Below, in pieces: positions 22,515-30,090 of a stretch of DNA of 30,090 bases. Location of the stretch: assembly GCA_015222755.1 (NCBI GenBank), contig JADFVX010000092.1:1-30090 (forward strand). Direction: 5' to 3'. The position numbers and the translations under genes are program-made. How positions within the stretch are numbered: position 1 is the first letter of the stretch; the number at the start of each line of letters is the position of its first letter. Source of the stretch: Pseudomonadota bacterium. GTDB lineage: Bacteria > Desulfobacterota > JADFVX01. The notes under the pieces were generated by a model. The model worked only from the letters and a program-made list of their open reading frames with translations. It was not told the origin of the DNA and searched no databases.

Positions 22515-23110
22515 TTATAAAGAGATTATTTAGTCTGGTTTTTGCTTTCACGTGGCTTTTGGCCTCTGCCGAGCCTGGTGCATCAGAAAACCTGTACAAG
22601 TACAGAGATGCTAAAGGCGTCATTCATTTGACAAATATACAGAGTGATAACCGCTTTCGTCCAGTTTTTAAAAGAACTGCGCCGCCGCTTTTCACGAAAA
22701 AAAGCCGGCGTTGGAAGATAGACCGTGCTATAGAGAAGGCCTCGAGGAAGCATTCTCTGGATTCTGCACTTATCAGAGCGGTAGTGCGTGCCGAATCAAA
22801 TTTTAATCCCTATGCTGTTTCATATGCCGGAGCACAGGGCCTTATGCAGTTGATGCCTGAAACGGCAGACTATCTTGATGTCATAAATCCCTTTGATATT
22901 GAGGAAAATATATATGCTGGCGCTAAATATCTAAAACAGCAGCTTAATCATTTTGACGGTGATGTAGCCCTTTCAGTTGCCGCCTATAACGCAGGGCGCA
23001 GTGCCGTTATACGTCACGGCGGCATACCGCCTTACAAACAGACAAAGACCTATGTCAAAAAGGTTTTGGCCTTTTATAACGGTTATAAAAAAATAAGCAG
23101 GAGCTACTAG
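22511..23110 (+). CDS. DUF4124 + SLT-domain lytic transglycosylase
   Basis: 199 residues. A signal peptide (about residues 1-24) is followed by a DUF4124 segment (NLYKYRDAKGVIHLTN) and a soluble lytic transglycosylase domain. The catalytic glutamate is Glu95 in RAVVRAESNFNPYAVS; GAQGLMQLMPETADYL, NIYAGAKYLKQQL and AAYNAG are the standard further motifs of family 1 transglycosylases. The enzyme cleaves peptidoglycan between MurNAc and GlcNAc with formation of a 1,6-anhydro end, in the periplasm. The start codon overlaps the kinase stop (ATGA), so the two proteins are translationally coupled. The same DUF4124 module is also used by the nuclease-like protein at 311-898. Confidence 0.92.
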   Translation: MIIKRLFSLVFAFTWLLASAEPGASENLYKYRDAKGVIHLTNIQSDNRFRPVFKRTAPPLFTKKSRRWKIDRAIEKASRKHSLDSALIRAVVRAESNFNPYAVSYAGAQGLMQLMPETADYLDVINPFDIEENIYAGAKYLKQQLNHFDGDVALSVAAYNAGRSAVIRHGGIPPYKQTKTYVKKVLAFYNGYKKISRSY

Positions 23111-23665
23111 TTGATAAAGGAAGATCTGAGAAGTACAGCCAACTACCTAACCATGTCGCGTATAGTAATGACGCCACTTATAATATTTTGCCTGTTTTTT
23201 GATGGTAAGCTGGCGGCCTTTCTTGCATCACTTATTTTTTCCATCGCCTCGATTACGGACTGGTTCGATGGCTATCTCGCCAGGAAGAATAACACTGTTT
23301 CATCCTTCGGCATGTTTCTCGATCCTCTGGCGGATAAGATGCTTGTTATGGGTACTATGGTGATGCTCATACCTCTCGGTCGGATTCCTGCCTGGGTGGT
23401 GGTCGTCATACTGGCAAGGGAATTTGCTATAACCGGCTTGCGTGGTATGGCCTCAAATGAAGGTGTGGTTATTGCTGCCAGCAAGCTTGGTAAGTACAAG
23501 ACTGGCTTTCAAATAGCTGCCCTTATAGGCCTGACTCTGCACTACGAGTATTACGGCTTTGATTTTCACTTCTGGGGGATGGGACTGCTCTGGATAGCCC
23601 TTTTCTATACCCTGTGGTCCGGCTATGAATATATGAAGCAGTTCAAGGATATGCTCTTAGCTTAG
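23111..23665 (+). CDS. pgsA: CDP-diacylglycerol-glycerol-3-phosphate 3-phosphatidyltransferase
   Basis: 184 residues from a TTG start directly after the stop of the previous gene, with AGGAG upstream. PgsA makes phosphatidylglycerol phosphate from CDP-diacylglycerol and glycerol-3-phosphate in the inner membrane. The CDP-alcohol phosphotransferase signature D-x2-D-G-x2-A-R-x8-G-x3-D-x3-D is complete: DWFDGYLARKNN, then GMFLDPLADKM. Four to six hydrophobic segments and the start LTMSRIVMTPLII match the family. It is the last gene of the kinase-transglycosylase run, an arrangement in which envelope enzymes follow a signalling protein. No terminator is seen in the 164 bases after it, which hold only a short GGGGC/GCCCC hairpin. 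Confidence 0.92.
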   Translation: MIKEDLRSTANYLTMSRIVMTPLIIFCLFFDGKLAAFLASLIFSIASITDWFDGYLARKNNTVSSFGMFLDPLADKMLVMGTMVMLIPLGRIPAWVVVVILAREFAITGLRGMASNEGVVIAASKLGKYKTGFQIAALIGLTLHYEYYGFDFHFWGMGLLWIALFYTLWSGYEYMKQFKDMLLA

Positions 23666-23829
23666 TGTCTTAGCTTGCAATCTGCTTATATATAAAACAG
23701 GAAACAGGTAAATAATGTAATACCCCCCCTTTTTGAAATAGGGGCGCCTGCCCCTGATCCCCCAAATATTTAAACCACCGGCATTTCATAGGAAATAATG
23801 GGCTGCAAAACCTTTAAAAGCAGTCAAGC

Positions 23830-24534
23830 TTAAGCATTTAAAAGTGATTCAAAATAAGCAGGAACCTTTGTTTTGAAGGTCATCTTCTCTTTTGTATAGG
23901 GATGTAATATTGTTAAAGAGGCCGCATGAAGTGCAAGTCTCTTAATAACCTTTTCCTTTTTCCCATACTTTTTATCTCCAGCTACAGGACAACCTTTTTC
24001 CGAAAAATGAACCCGAATCTGATTTTTCCTGCCTGTAAGCAGATCTATTTCAAGGAGACTGTACTGCTTTGTCTCTTTCAGAACTTTGTAGCCCGTTCTG
24101 GCAAGCTTACCTTTTTCAGGATTATCAACAGAATACATTTTATGAACGCTGTTTTCTGCAAGATATGAAGTAATTACGCCCTCCTTGTCAGGTAAGACAC
24201 CATTTATTACAGCATAATTTTTTTTCAAACTCCTGCCACTTATCCTGAAGGTAACGCTTGGCATTCTCATTTTTAGCAAAAACTAGAACACCGGAAGTAT
24301 CTCTACCCAGACGATGCACGATAAATACCCGGTTCCTTGATTTTTGGTTCCCCTTTCGTACGTACTCATTCAAGAGATAATAGGCTGTATTTTCCCTTGT
24401 TTTCTCATTAGCCATTGTTAAAAGGCCACTGATTTTGTCCACAAGCAGAATATCACGATCTTCATATAGGATGGAAAGCCCCCTGGGCTGATATTTTTTG
24501 GGGGGGCTTTAAAGTTTTCCTGACTTTTCTGCAT
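23830..24534 (-). pseudogene. RluA-family pseudouridine synthase, two frameshifts and a lost catalytic residue
   Basis: Three pieces add up to one RluA-like protein of about 235 residues. Piece 1 starts at an ATG (24532-24534) reading MQKSQENFKAPPK. Piece 2, in another frame from about 24495 to 24225, reads KYQPRGLSILYEDRDILLVD and contains VHRLGRDTSGVLVFAKNE. Piece 3, back in the first frame, reads NYAVINGVLPDKEG and ends at 23830, with LLTGRKNQIRVHFSEKGCPVAGDKKYG. Frame 1 to 2 needs one extra base in a C7A6 tract (about 24490-24502 on the plus strand), and frame 2 to 3 needs one fewer in an A8 tract (24218-24225). In active enzymes the motif is HRLDxxTSG; here the aspartate is glycine (GGT for GAT), which would abolish catalysis. 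The family modifies uridines in rRNA or tRNA. Confidence 0.82.
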
Positions 24535-24678
24535 AATGTTTAGCTAAGAATACTGAATTGAAGGTTTTATATCTAAATTGAGCGGTTTTCTCACTAAGAC
24601 ATGTTTAATGTCTTGATGTGATAAGCTTTAAAAAAATGCAGGCATACCCGTGAGCTCTGTCGTGGCTTGCCCTTGCTG

Positions 24679-25722
24679 TCATGGCGTCTCTTTCGCTTCA
24701 TGCCGCTCTAGCAGGCGATGAAACAGGCCCATCATCACCAGGCACCACACAGTAAGAGCCACCCATACCATGATATGAGATATCCAATTCAGTGGCTCGA
24801 ATTCAGCCGCAAGTGCAAGTCGAAAACTGGTTACAGCATACATTCCAAGAGGAAACACCATGCTCCATTGTGTGGGCTCATAGCGCAAGGGAATATGATG
24901 AACAAAATGCTTCCAATACCCGATAACAACCAAGAGAGGAATCCACCACGTAGCCCAAGCCCACGTGAGAAGAGCGACACCACTTACAAGGGGATGCAAA
25001 GCAACAAGAACCGGCATAATGGGATCTGAAAGAGCTAAAGCACTGCCGGCATTGGCACTGATGGCAGCGGCCCCCATAATGACCCACATGAGCGGGGTGT
25101 AGTCATCATAGTTCATATCCAGAAAGAAGATACGATAACAAAACAGGGTTACGAAAATACCGTAAAGAATTAGTCCCACTCCCCATAACATATAGATTCC
25201 CACCATCATCCAGGCGGCATACTCCCCCAGTTGGGGAACAATCTTTACGCCAAGCAAAACAAGTGACTGTGTGCCTACAATGCATATCAGCCAGCCGCCG
25301 TGAACGACGTTTACAGTACGTTCGACATGACGAAGGGTCAGAACACTGAAACTGCAGTGGAGCAGTGCCGACCATGCCAGGAATGCCCATATCCAGCATA
25401 AAAGTGCCATAAAATAGAGGCCGTGGAGGTGAAATAAGATCCCGGAGATATCAGTTGCAGCGACAAAGGAAAAGAAGGTGAACGTTGTTCGCGGGTTCAT
25501 TAAATCAGCCCATACGATTTTCGGGAAACGTATGAGCCGCCAGGTATACAGAGTAAATAGCGTGAACCAGGTAAACAGTGTAATTATATACAGCACATCC
25601 GATAGCATGGGCATCTCAAGCATATCCAGAGCTATAGCGATGATCCCCGTAGCCATGGTCAAGGTGAAATAGCCTGGGTACAGGTTTTTTAGCCAAGTCA
25701 ATTTAGCGGTGTTGGAATCCAT
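24679..25722 (-). CDS. TDT-family transporter (tellurite resistance/dicarboxylate transporter, SLAC1-like)
   Basis: 347 residues, almost wholly hydrophobic, with about ten membrane segments. The start LYPGYFTLTMATGIIAIALD and the repeated short hydrophobic hairpins match the TDT (TehA/Mae1/SLAC1) fold, in which five helical hairpins surround a pore. Family members move anions, malate or sulfite, or confer tellurite resistance; the substrate here cannot be read. The ATG has only a weak ribosome binding site (GGGTA). It is separated from the RluA pseudogene by about 145 bases and from hrpB, which diverges from it, by about 275 bases. A tehB-like methyltransferase is not present. Confidence 0.85.
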   Translation of the reverse strand: MDSNTAKLTWLKNLYPGYFTLTMATGIIAIALDMLEMPMLSDVLYIITLFTWFTLFTLYTWRLIRFPKIVWADLMNPRTTFTFFSFVAATDISGILFHLHGLYFMALLCWIWAFLAWSALLHCSFSVLTLRHVERTVNVVHGGWLICIVGTQSLVLLGVKIVPQLGEYAAWMMVGIYMLWGVGLILYGIFVTLFCYRIFFLDMNYDDYTPLMWVIMGAAAISANAGSALALSDPIMPVLVALHPLVSGVALLTWAWATWWIPLLVVIGYWKHFVHHIPLRYEPTQWSMVFPLGMYAVTSFRLALAAEFEPLNWISHIMVWVALTVWCLVMMGLFHRLLERHEAKETP

Positions 25723-25996
25723 GTTAATTTACCCGTCAAAAGATATTTATAAAATTGTTTGAATTGCAATCATGTAGGAACCCAGCGGTAGAATAATATA
25801 ATAATGGATAAAAATAGAACTTGCTGCAAATCTATAATTCACTCTATCATAATTTCCCTTCGAAGCAATAAGATAATAAGGGACAGTTGCCCCTCAGTGA
25901 GGCAGAAAACCTCCGACCCATTATATTGGGATTGTCGAAGGATGTTTTTATAGATATCCATTTTCATTAATACCCTTCTTCTGCTATCTTAGCTTC

Positions 25997-28534
25997 ATGA
26001 TTCCTGAGAACATTGATCTGCCGATAATACCGATTATTCCTGAGATCCGGAGGCTTCTTAGTGAACACCCGAATGTTGTGCTACAGGCGCCTCCCGGGGC
26101 GGGGAAAACGACTCTTGTTCCCCTTGCACTGCTCGGTGAGCCCTGGCTTGAGGGCCTAAAAATCATCATGCTTGAACCGCGGCGACTGGCGGCGCGGGCG
26201 GCGGCAATGCGTATGGCGGACATGATGGGAGAAGGAGCGGGGGAGACCGTCGGCTACCGGACGCGGATGGACAGCAAGGTGGGGCCAAAGACACGAATCG
26301 AGGTGCTGACGGAGGGGATTCTTACCCGTTTTCTTCAAAGGGACCCTTCTCTGGAGGGAGTGGGCCTTATCATCTTTGACGAGTTTCATGAACGGAGTAT
26401 CCATGCCGATCTTGGGCTGGCGCTCTCACTTGAAAGCCAGTTAGCCTTGCGGGAGGATCTTAAAATCCTGGTCATGTCGGCCACACTGGAGGGGAAGGCT
26501 GTGGCCGAACTCTTGGGTGATGCTCCGCTCATTAGCAGTGAGGGCAGGAGCTTTCCCGTCGAGACCCGCTTTGATCCCGCTGTGGGGTGGAAGGGCCTGG
26601 CGAAGGATGCTTATAGCATCATACCCAAAGTGGTCGCTAAGGTCAGGCAGGCCATGAAGGAAGAAAGAGGCGATATCCTCGTCTTCCTGCCGGGGGCGGG
26701 TGAGATCAGGCGTGTCGAGGCGGGCCTGAAGGAATCGGGCCTGCCGGAAGATATCCTCATCTGTCCTCTATACGGCATGCTCAGCAAGAAGGCGCAGGAA
26801 GAGGCCATTCTCCCTTCTCCTCAAAATAAGCGAAAGATCGTGCTGGCCACATCCATTGCCGAGACGAGCCTTACCATAGAAGGTATCCGTATCGTTATAG
26901 ACAGCGGCCTAACGCGGGTCTCGAAATTTTCACCGGGGAGCGGCATGTCACGGCTTGAGACGGCGCAGGTAACGCGCGCCTCGGCAGACCAGCGAAGGGG
27001 ACGCGCCGGAAGGCTGGAGGATGGTATTTGCTGCCGCCTCTGGCCGGAAGGGGAAATTCTGAAAAGCCAGAACACACCTGAAATCCTCGAGGCCGATTTA
27101 AGCTCTCTGGCCCTGGAACTGGCCCTTTGGGGCGTTAAATCTCCTGAGGACTTAAAATGGCTTGACCTGCCGCCCGGTGCGGCCATGTCCCATGCCCGTG
27201 AGCTGCTAAAGCTCCTTGAAGCCATCGATGACATGGGAAATATTACAGGCTATGGCAAGGAACTGGCCGGGGCCCCGCTCCATCCCCGCCTTGCCCATAT
27301 GGTTTTAAAGGGCAGGGAGCTTGGCCTTGCCTCTCTTGCCTGCGACCTGGCGGCAATACTCAGTGAGAGGGATATGCTTCGCTGTGAGCGCGGTTTTAAT
27401 GACGCCGATGTGAGGCTCAGAGTCGACTTTTTAAGAAAGAGTGGATCTTCTGCCCCTCCCGGTATGAGTCTGGACAAGGGCGCATGCCGCCGTATAAGGC
27501 AGCTGGCCGATCAACTGAAGAACAGATTAAAGGTGGCACCGGAGGCCAGGGAAGCCGATGACAGTGATCAGGCAGGCCTGCTCCTTGCCTTTGCCTATCC
27601 TGACAGGATAGCTAAAAAACGGCCCGGAAGTGCGGGGGCTTATCTTCTAGCGGGTGGGAAGGGCGCGCGTATTGCTGAATATGAGCCCCTTGCAAGGGAG
27701 GAATATCTCGTTGTTGCCAGTCTTGACGGCGAGGTAAAGGAGGCCCGTTTCTTCCTTGCGGCAAGTATTAGCCTTGACGAGATTGAGGCGCACTTTGCCC
27801 ATTTGATTGTTGAAGAGGAATGCATAGGGTGGGACAGCTCCCGGCACTCCGTTCTGGCGAGGAAGGAACGGCGTCTCGGCTCTATCCTCATCGCTGAGGA
27901 GCCCATTTTAAAGCTTGGGACAGGGGAGATTATGTGGGCCATGTTAGAGGGAATAGGGCAGGCGGGTATCCAATCTCTTCCCTGGAATAAAAAGACGAGG
28001 AGTCTTCAAAGTCGGGCTGTCTTTTTGCATCGATTGAAGCCGGACTTCCCCGACCTTTCTGATGATGCCCTTTTAAAAAATGTGGAAAGCTGGCTGGCAC
28101 CATGGCTAGGGGAAATAACACGGCTTGATCATCTTGTACGCCTCGATCTCATGGCGGCCCTTAAGTCAATGCTCAGCTATGAAGAGCAACAGACCCTTAA
28201 TAGGCTGGCACCGACTCACATCTCCGTTCCCAGTGGCTCACGAATTCCCATCGATTATGAAAGCTCTGATAAACCCTTGCTGGCTGTGCGCCTGCAGGAG
28301 ATGTTCGGGCTAGATCAAACACCGGCTATTGCAGGCGGCAATGTCAAGCTGACACTGCATCTTCTCTCGCCTGCCAACAGGCCTATCCAGGTAACGGAAG
28401 ACCTGGCCGGTTTTTGGCAAAAGACCTATTTTGATGTAAAAAAAGACCTGAAAGGCCGTTATCCGAAACATTACTGGCCCGATGATCCCCTCCAGGCCAA
28501 GCCGACGAACCGGGCAAAGAGGCGCAAACCTTAA
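25997..28534 (+). CDS. hrpB: ATP-dependent helicase HrpB (DEAH/RHA type)
   Basis: 845 residues, close to the usual length. Helicase motifs occur in order: Walker A QAPPGAGKTT (30-39), LEPRRLAARAAA, TEGILTR, DEFHERS (128-134, the DEFH variant typical of HrpB), MSATLEG, VLATSIAETSLTIEGIRIVI and QRRGRAGR. The second half contains the HA2/winged-helix region and the HrpB C-terminal domain ending in TYFDVKKDLKGRYPKHYWPDDP, a tail highly characteristic of HrpB. It is a nucleic-acid-dependent ATPase whose biological role in bacteria is poorly defined. The ATG lacks a recognisable ribosome binding site. yaeQ follows after 20 bases and is likely co-transcribed. Confidence 0.96.
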   Translation: MIPENIDLPIIPIIPEIRRLLSEHPNVVLQAPPGAGKTTLVPLALLGEPWLEGLKIIMLEPRRLAARAAAMRMADMMGEGAGETVGYRTRMDSKVGPKTRIEVLTEGILTRFLQRDPSLEGVGLIIFDEFHERSIHADLGLALSLESQLALREDLKILVMSATLEGKAVAELLGDAPLISSEGRSFPVETRFDPAVGWKGLAKDAYSIIPKVVAKVRQAMKEERGDILVFLPGAGEIRRVEAGLKESGLPEDILICPLYGMLSKKAQEEAILPSPQNKRKIVLATSIAETSLTIEGIRIVIDSGLTRVSKFSPGSGMSRLETAQVTRASADQRRGRAGRLEDGICCRLWPEGEILKSQNTPEILEADLSSLALELALWGVKSPEDLKWLDLPPGAAMSHARELLKLLEAIDDMGNITGYGKELAGAPLHPRLAHMVLKGRELGLASLACDLAAILSERDMLRCERGFNDADVRLRVDFLRKSGSSAPPGMSLDKGACRRIRQLADQLKNRLKVAPEAREADDSDQAGLLLAFAYPDRIAKKRPGSAGAYLLAGGKGARIAEYEPLAREEYLVVASLDGEVKEARFFLAASISLDEIEAHFAHLIVEEECIGWDSSRHSVLARKERRLGSILIAEEPILKLGTGEIMWAMLEGIGQAGIQSLPWNKKTRSLQSRAVFLHRLKPDFPDLSDDALLKNVESWLAPWLGEITRLDHLVRLDLMAALKSMLSYEEQQTLNRLAPTHISVPSGSRIPIDYESSDKPLLAVRLQEMFGLDQTPAIAGGNVKLTLHLLSPANRPIQVTEDLAGFWQKTYFDVKKDLKGRYPKHYWPDDPLQAKPTNRAKRRKP

Positions 28535-28554
28535 TATTAGAGGACAATAGAACT

Positions 28555-29103
28555 ATGGCGATCAAGGCAACAATATGTAAGGCCAATATTCAGATAGCAG
28601 ATATGGACCGGGGGTATTACGAGGACCTGAGTCTCACCATTGCCCGGCATCCATCTGAAACGGATGAGAGGATGATGGTTCGCATCCTCGCCTTTGCACT
28701 GCATGCCACGAAAGGGCTGAAATTTACCGAAGGGATATCTTCCAAAGAAGATGAACCGGATATCTGGTTAAAGGACCTGAGTGGAGATATTGAGCTGTGG
28801 ATAGATGTGGGTCTTCCCGATGAGAAGAGGATCAAAAAGGCATGCAATAGGGCAAAGCATGTCTACGTTTATCCCTACGGTGGACGTATAGTTCAATCAT
28901 GGTGGCAGCCTATGGCCGGGAGGCTGTCAAAGCACAAAAACCTGAATGTTATTGCCCTGCCGCAGGAGGCCACAAAGTCACTGCTAGAGATGGCTGGGAG
29001 GTCGATGAGCCTCCAGTGTACAGTTCAGGATGGGCAGGTATGGATGAGTGACTCAGAAAACAACCTTCTTCTTGAACCTGAGAGACTGTATGGGGGGATT
29101 TAA
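28555..29103 (+). CDS. yaeQ: YaeQ family protein
   Basis: 182 residues; ATG with AGAGGA some ten bases upstream. The sequence follows the YaeQ family from end to end: KATICKANIQIADMDRGYYE, LTIARHPSETDERMMVRILA, DIWLKDLSGDIELWIDVGLP and VYVYPYGG. Structures of the family show a PD-(D/E)xK nuclease-like fold; the conserved DIELWIDVG carries acidic residues in the expected strand. No enzymatic activity is established; early reports linked it to transcription antitermination (RfaH suppression). It follows hrpB closely and converges on gshB across 47 bases. Confidence 0.93.
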   Translation: MAIKATICKANIQIADMDRGYYEDLSLTIARHPSETDERMMVRILAFALHATKGLKFTEGISSKEDEPDIWLKDLSGDIELWIDVGLPDEKRIKKACNRAKHVYVYPYGGRIVQSWWQPMAGRLSKHKNLNVIALPQEATKSLLEMAGRSMSLQCTVQDGQVWMSDSENNLLLEPERLYGGI

Positions 29104-29150
29104 GATTTTGCTTTGAGTGTCCGGGAATATCTGCCGGGGGAGCTTACAAC

Positions 29151-30090
29151 TTAATGGGAGGTGGCTTGCCTGGATTGCTCAAGGGCAACATAGCTTAGTA
29201 TTTTTTCAACAATACGTTTATGTATCTGCAATCCCGAAACTTCATTGATCTGCCGTACCGCAGAGGGGCTCGTCACGTTGATCTCCGTGATCTTTCCTCC
29301 GATGAGATCAATACCGGCCATAAAAACACCATGGGAATCAAGAAAGGCGGAGATTGCCTCTACGATCTCTTCTTCATGCTCACTTAAAGTGGCCGCCTCA
29401 CATCTGGCTCCCTGGTGAATATTACCCATAAAACTTCCATCTGCCGGGATCCGGTTCACTATGCCCAGACATTCTCCATCGACGAAGAAGACGCGTTTGT
29501 CTCCTTCATAAATGGCCGGCAGGAAGGCCTGCGCCGTCAAATAAAGAGCGTCTTTCCCCTCGCCCATTTTCGCCTTTAAACTTTGCTCCAGGTTCGGGTC
29601 CTGTGCGGATAATTTTTCAACTCCCCTTCCGGAGCATTCCCCCAGGGGTTTAATCACGATCTCGCCCTGTTCCTTTGCAAATGCTAACATCTGCCTCCAG
29701 CTTTTTGTGGTGATGCTGGGCGGTGAAAAGTCGGGAAGACGCAGTCCTGATATTTTTTCATTCAGGTCTCTGAGTGCCCTTGGCGGATTGATTTGAATGA
29801 CGCTGGGAGGCAGGTAGTCGAGTATCAACATTAAATGGTAGTAGTTCATATCGAAGGGGGGATCATTACGAATCAAGAGGCAATCGAAATCTGCCAGCGA
29901 TTGCTCTTCTGCCGGCCCCAGCCGAAAGGGTGAAACCGATTCAAGCAAGCGAGGCTCCCCGATGACCTGATCATTCAAGAGATGAAGAACATCCGGTTCA
30001 ATCCAGTAAACATCGTGTCCCTTTTGTTTTAACTCATCCATTAAGAGGAGGGATGTTTCTGTCTCCAGATTGAGCGTGTCGTAGGGATCC
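29151..30090 (-). CDS. gshB: Glutathione synthetase, 5' end cut by window edge
   Basis: 312 codons are visible; the frame stays open past the internal ATG at 30039-30041 to the window end, reading DPYDTLNLETETSLLLMDEL, which matches the N-terminus of GshB (D-P-x-x-x-x-x-x-x-x-D-T-T), so only about ten residues are missing. It is an ATP-grasp enzyme that adds glycine to gamma-glutamylcysteine. Motifs seen are LIRNDPPFDMNYY, EIVIKPLGECSGRGV (ATP-binding strand and glycine-rich loop), RVFFVDGECLG, and the C-terminal INVTSPSAVRQINEVSG, the strongest GshB marker. A gene for the first step (gshA) may lie beyond the edge. A GGATCC sequence forms the last six bases of the window. Confidence 0.93.
   Translation of the reverse strand, partial: DPYDTLNLETETSLLLMDELKQKGHDVYWIEPDVLHLLNDQVIGEPRLLESVSPFRLGPAEEQSLADFDCLLIRNDPPFDMNYYHLMLILDYLPPSVIQINPPRALRDLNEKISGLRLPDFSPPSITTKSWRQMLAFAKEQGEIVIKPLGECSGRGVEKLSAQDPNLEQSLKAKMGEGKDALYLTAQAFLPAIYEGDKRVFFVDGECLGIVNRIPADGSFMGNIHQGARCEAATLSEHEEEIVEAISAFLDSHGVFMAGIDLIGGKITEINVTSPSAVRQINEVSGLQIHKRIVEKILSYVALEQSRQATSH

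Noticed and set aside
23830..24442. Two separate small genes on the minus strand
   Set aside because: Together they make one RluA-type protein interrupted at an A8 tract, so they are fragments of one gene.
1..30090. CRISPR array, prophage, integrase or transposase genes
   Set aside because: No regularly spaced repeats and no protein with recombinase, capsid or transposase motifs was seen on either strand.

Overview
The window looks like chromosomal DNA from a Gram-negative bacterium of moderate GC, most plausibly a deltaproteobacterial / Desulfobacterota-like lineage. The support is a multihaem c-type lipoprotein cytochrome, a DUF4388 (PATAN) signalling protein, a PilZ protein, a receiver-PAS-histidine kinase, a Geobacter-like GEMM-I riboswitch and a family mix typical of that group. 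This placement rests on remembered family patterns, not a search. No integrase, transposase, phage gene, rRNA or CRISPR array is visible. Non-ATG starts (TTG, GTG) are common and are supported by good ribosome binding sites.

Layout. 1-898 (+): 3' end of purU and an exported nuclease-like protein. 1090-5783 (-): a compact six-gene run, read from the right as DUF1858 redox protein, PHP phosphoesterase, HAD phosphatase, eight-haem lipoprotein cytochrome, ElbB and a UMF1-type MFS transporter. 6038-7506: tRNA-Gly(GCC) with promoter and terminator, then a 1.3 kb cassette made of a promoter, a GEMM-I (cyclic dinucleotide) riboswitch with an overlapping terminator, and one exported coiled-coil protein. 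The cassette is closed by a degenerate copy of the tRNA-Gly 3' half and a second terminator. 7715-10927 (-): beta carbonic anhydrase, a YehS/DUF1456 protein, and a PATAN-receiver-GAF-like protein. 11257-15349 (+): threonine synthase and a cystathionine gamma-synthase family enzyme, both resembling plant enzymes, then a membrane polyferredoxin. 15465-16846 (+): PilZ-like protein, SCP2/UbiT-like protein, thiamine-binding-like protein. 17085-20896: glycosyltransferase (-), glgC (+), nadB (-). 20993-23665 (+): receiver-PAS-kinase, lytic transglycosylase, pgsA. 23830-25722 (-): a broken RluA-type pseudouridine synthase and a TDT-family transporter. 25997-30090: hrpB and yaeQ (+), and gshB (-), which runs off the right edge.

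The most unusual parts are (1) the riboswitch-controlled exported protein framed by an intact tRNA-Gly and a decayed tRNA-Gly 3' half, which looks like a very small tRNA-targeted insertion under cyclic-dinucleotide control; (2) the adjacent plant-like threonine synthase and cystathionine gamma-synthase, which in plants compete for O-phosphohomoserine; and (3) an RluA pseudogene with two compensating homopolymer frameshifts and loss of its catalytic aspartate.
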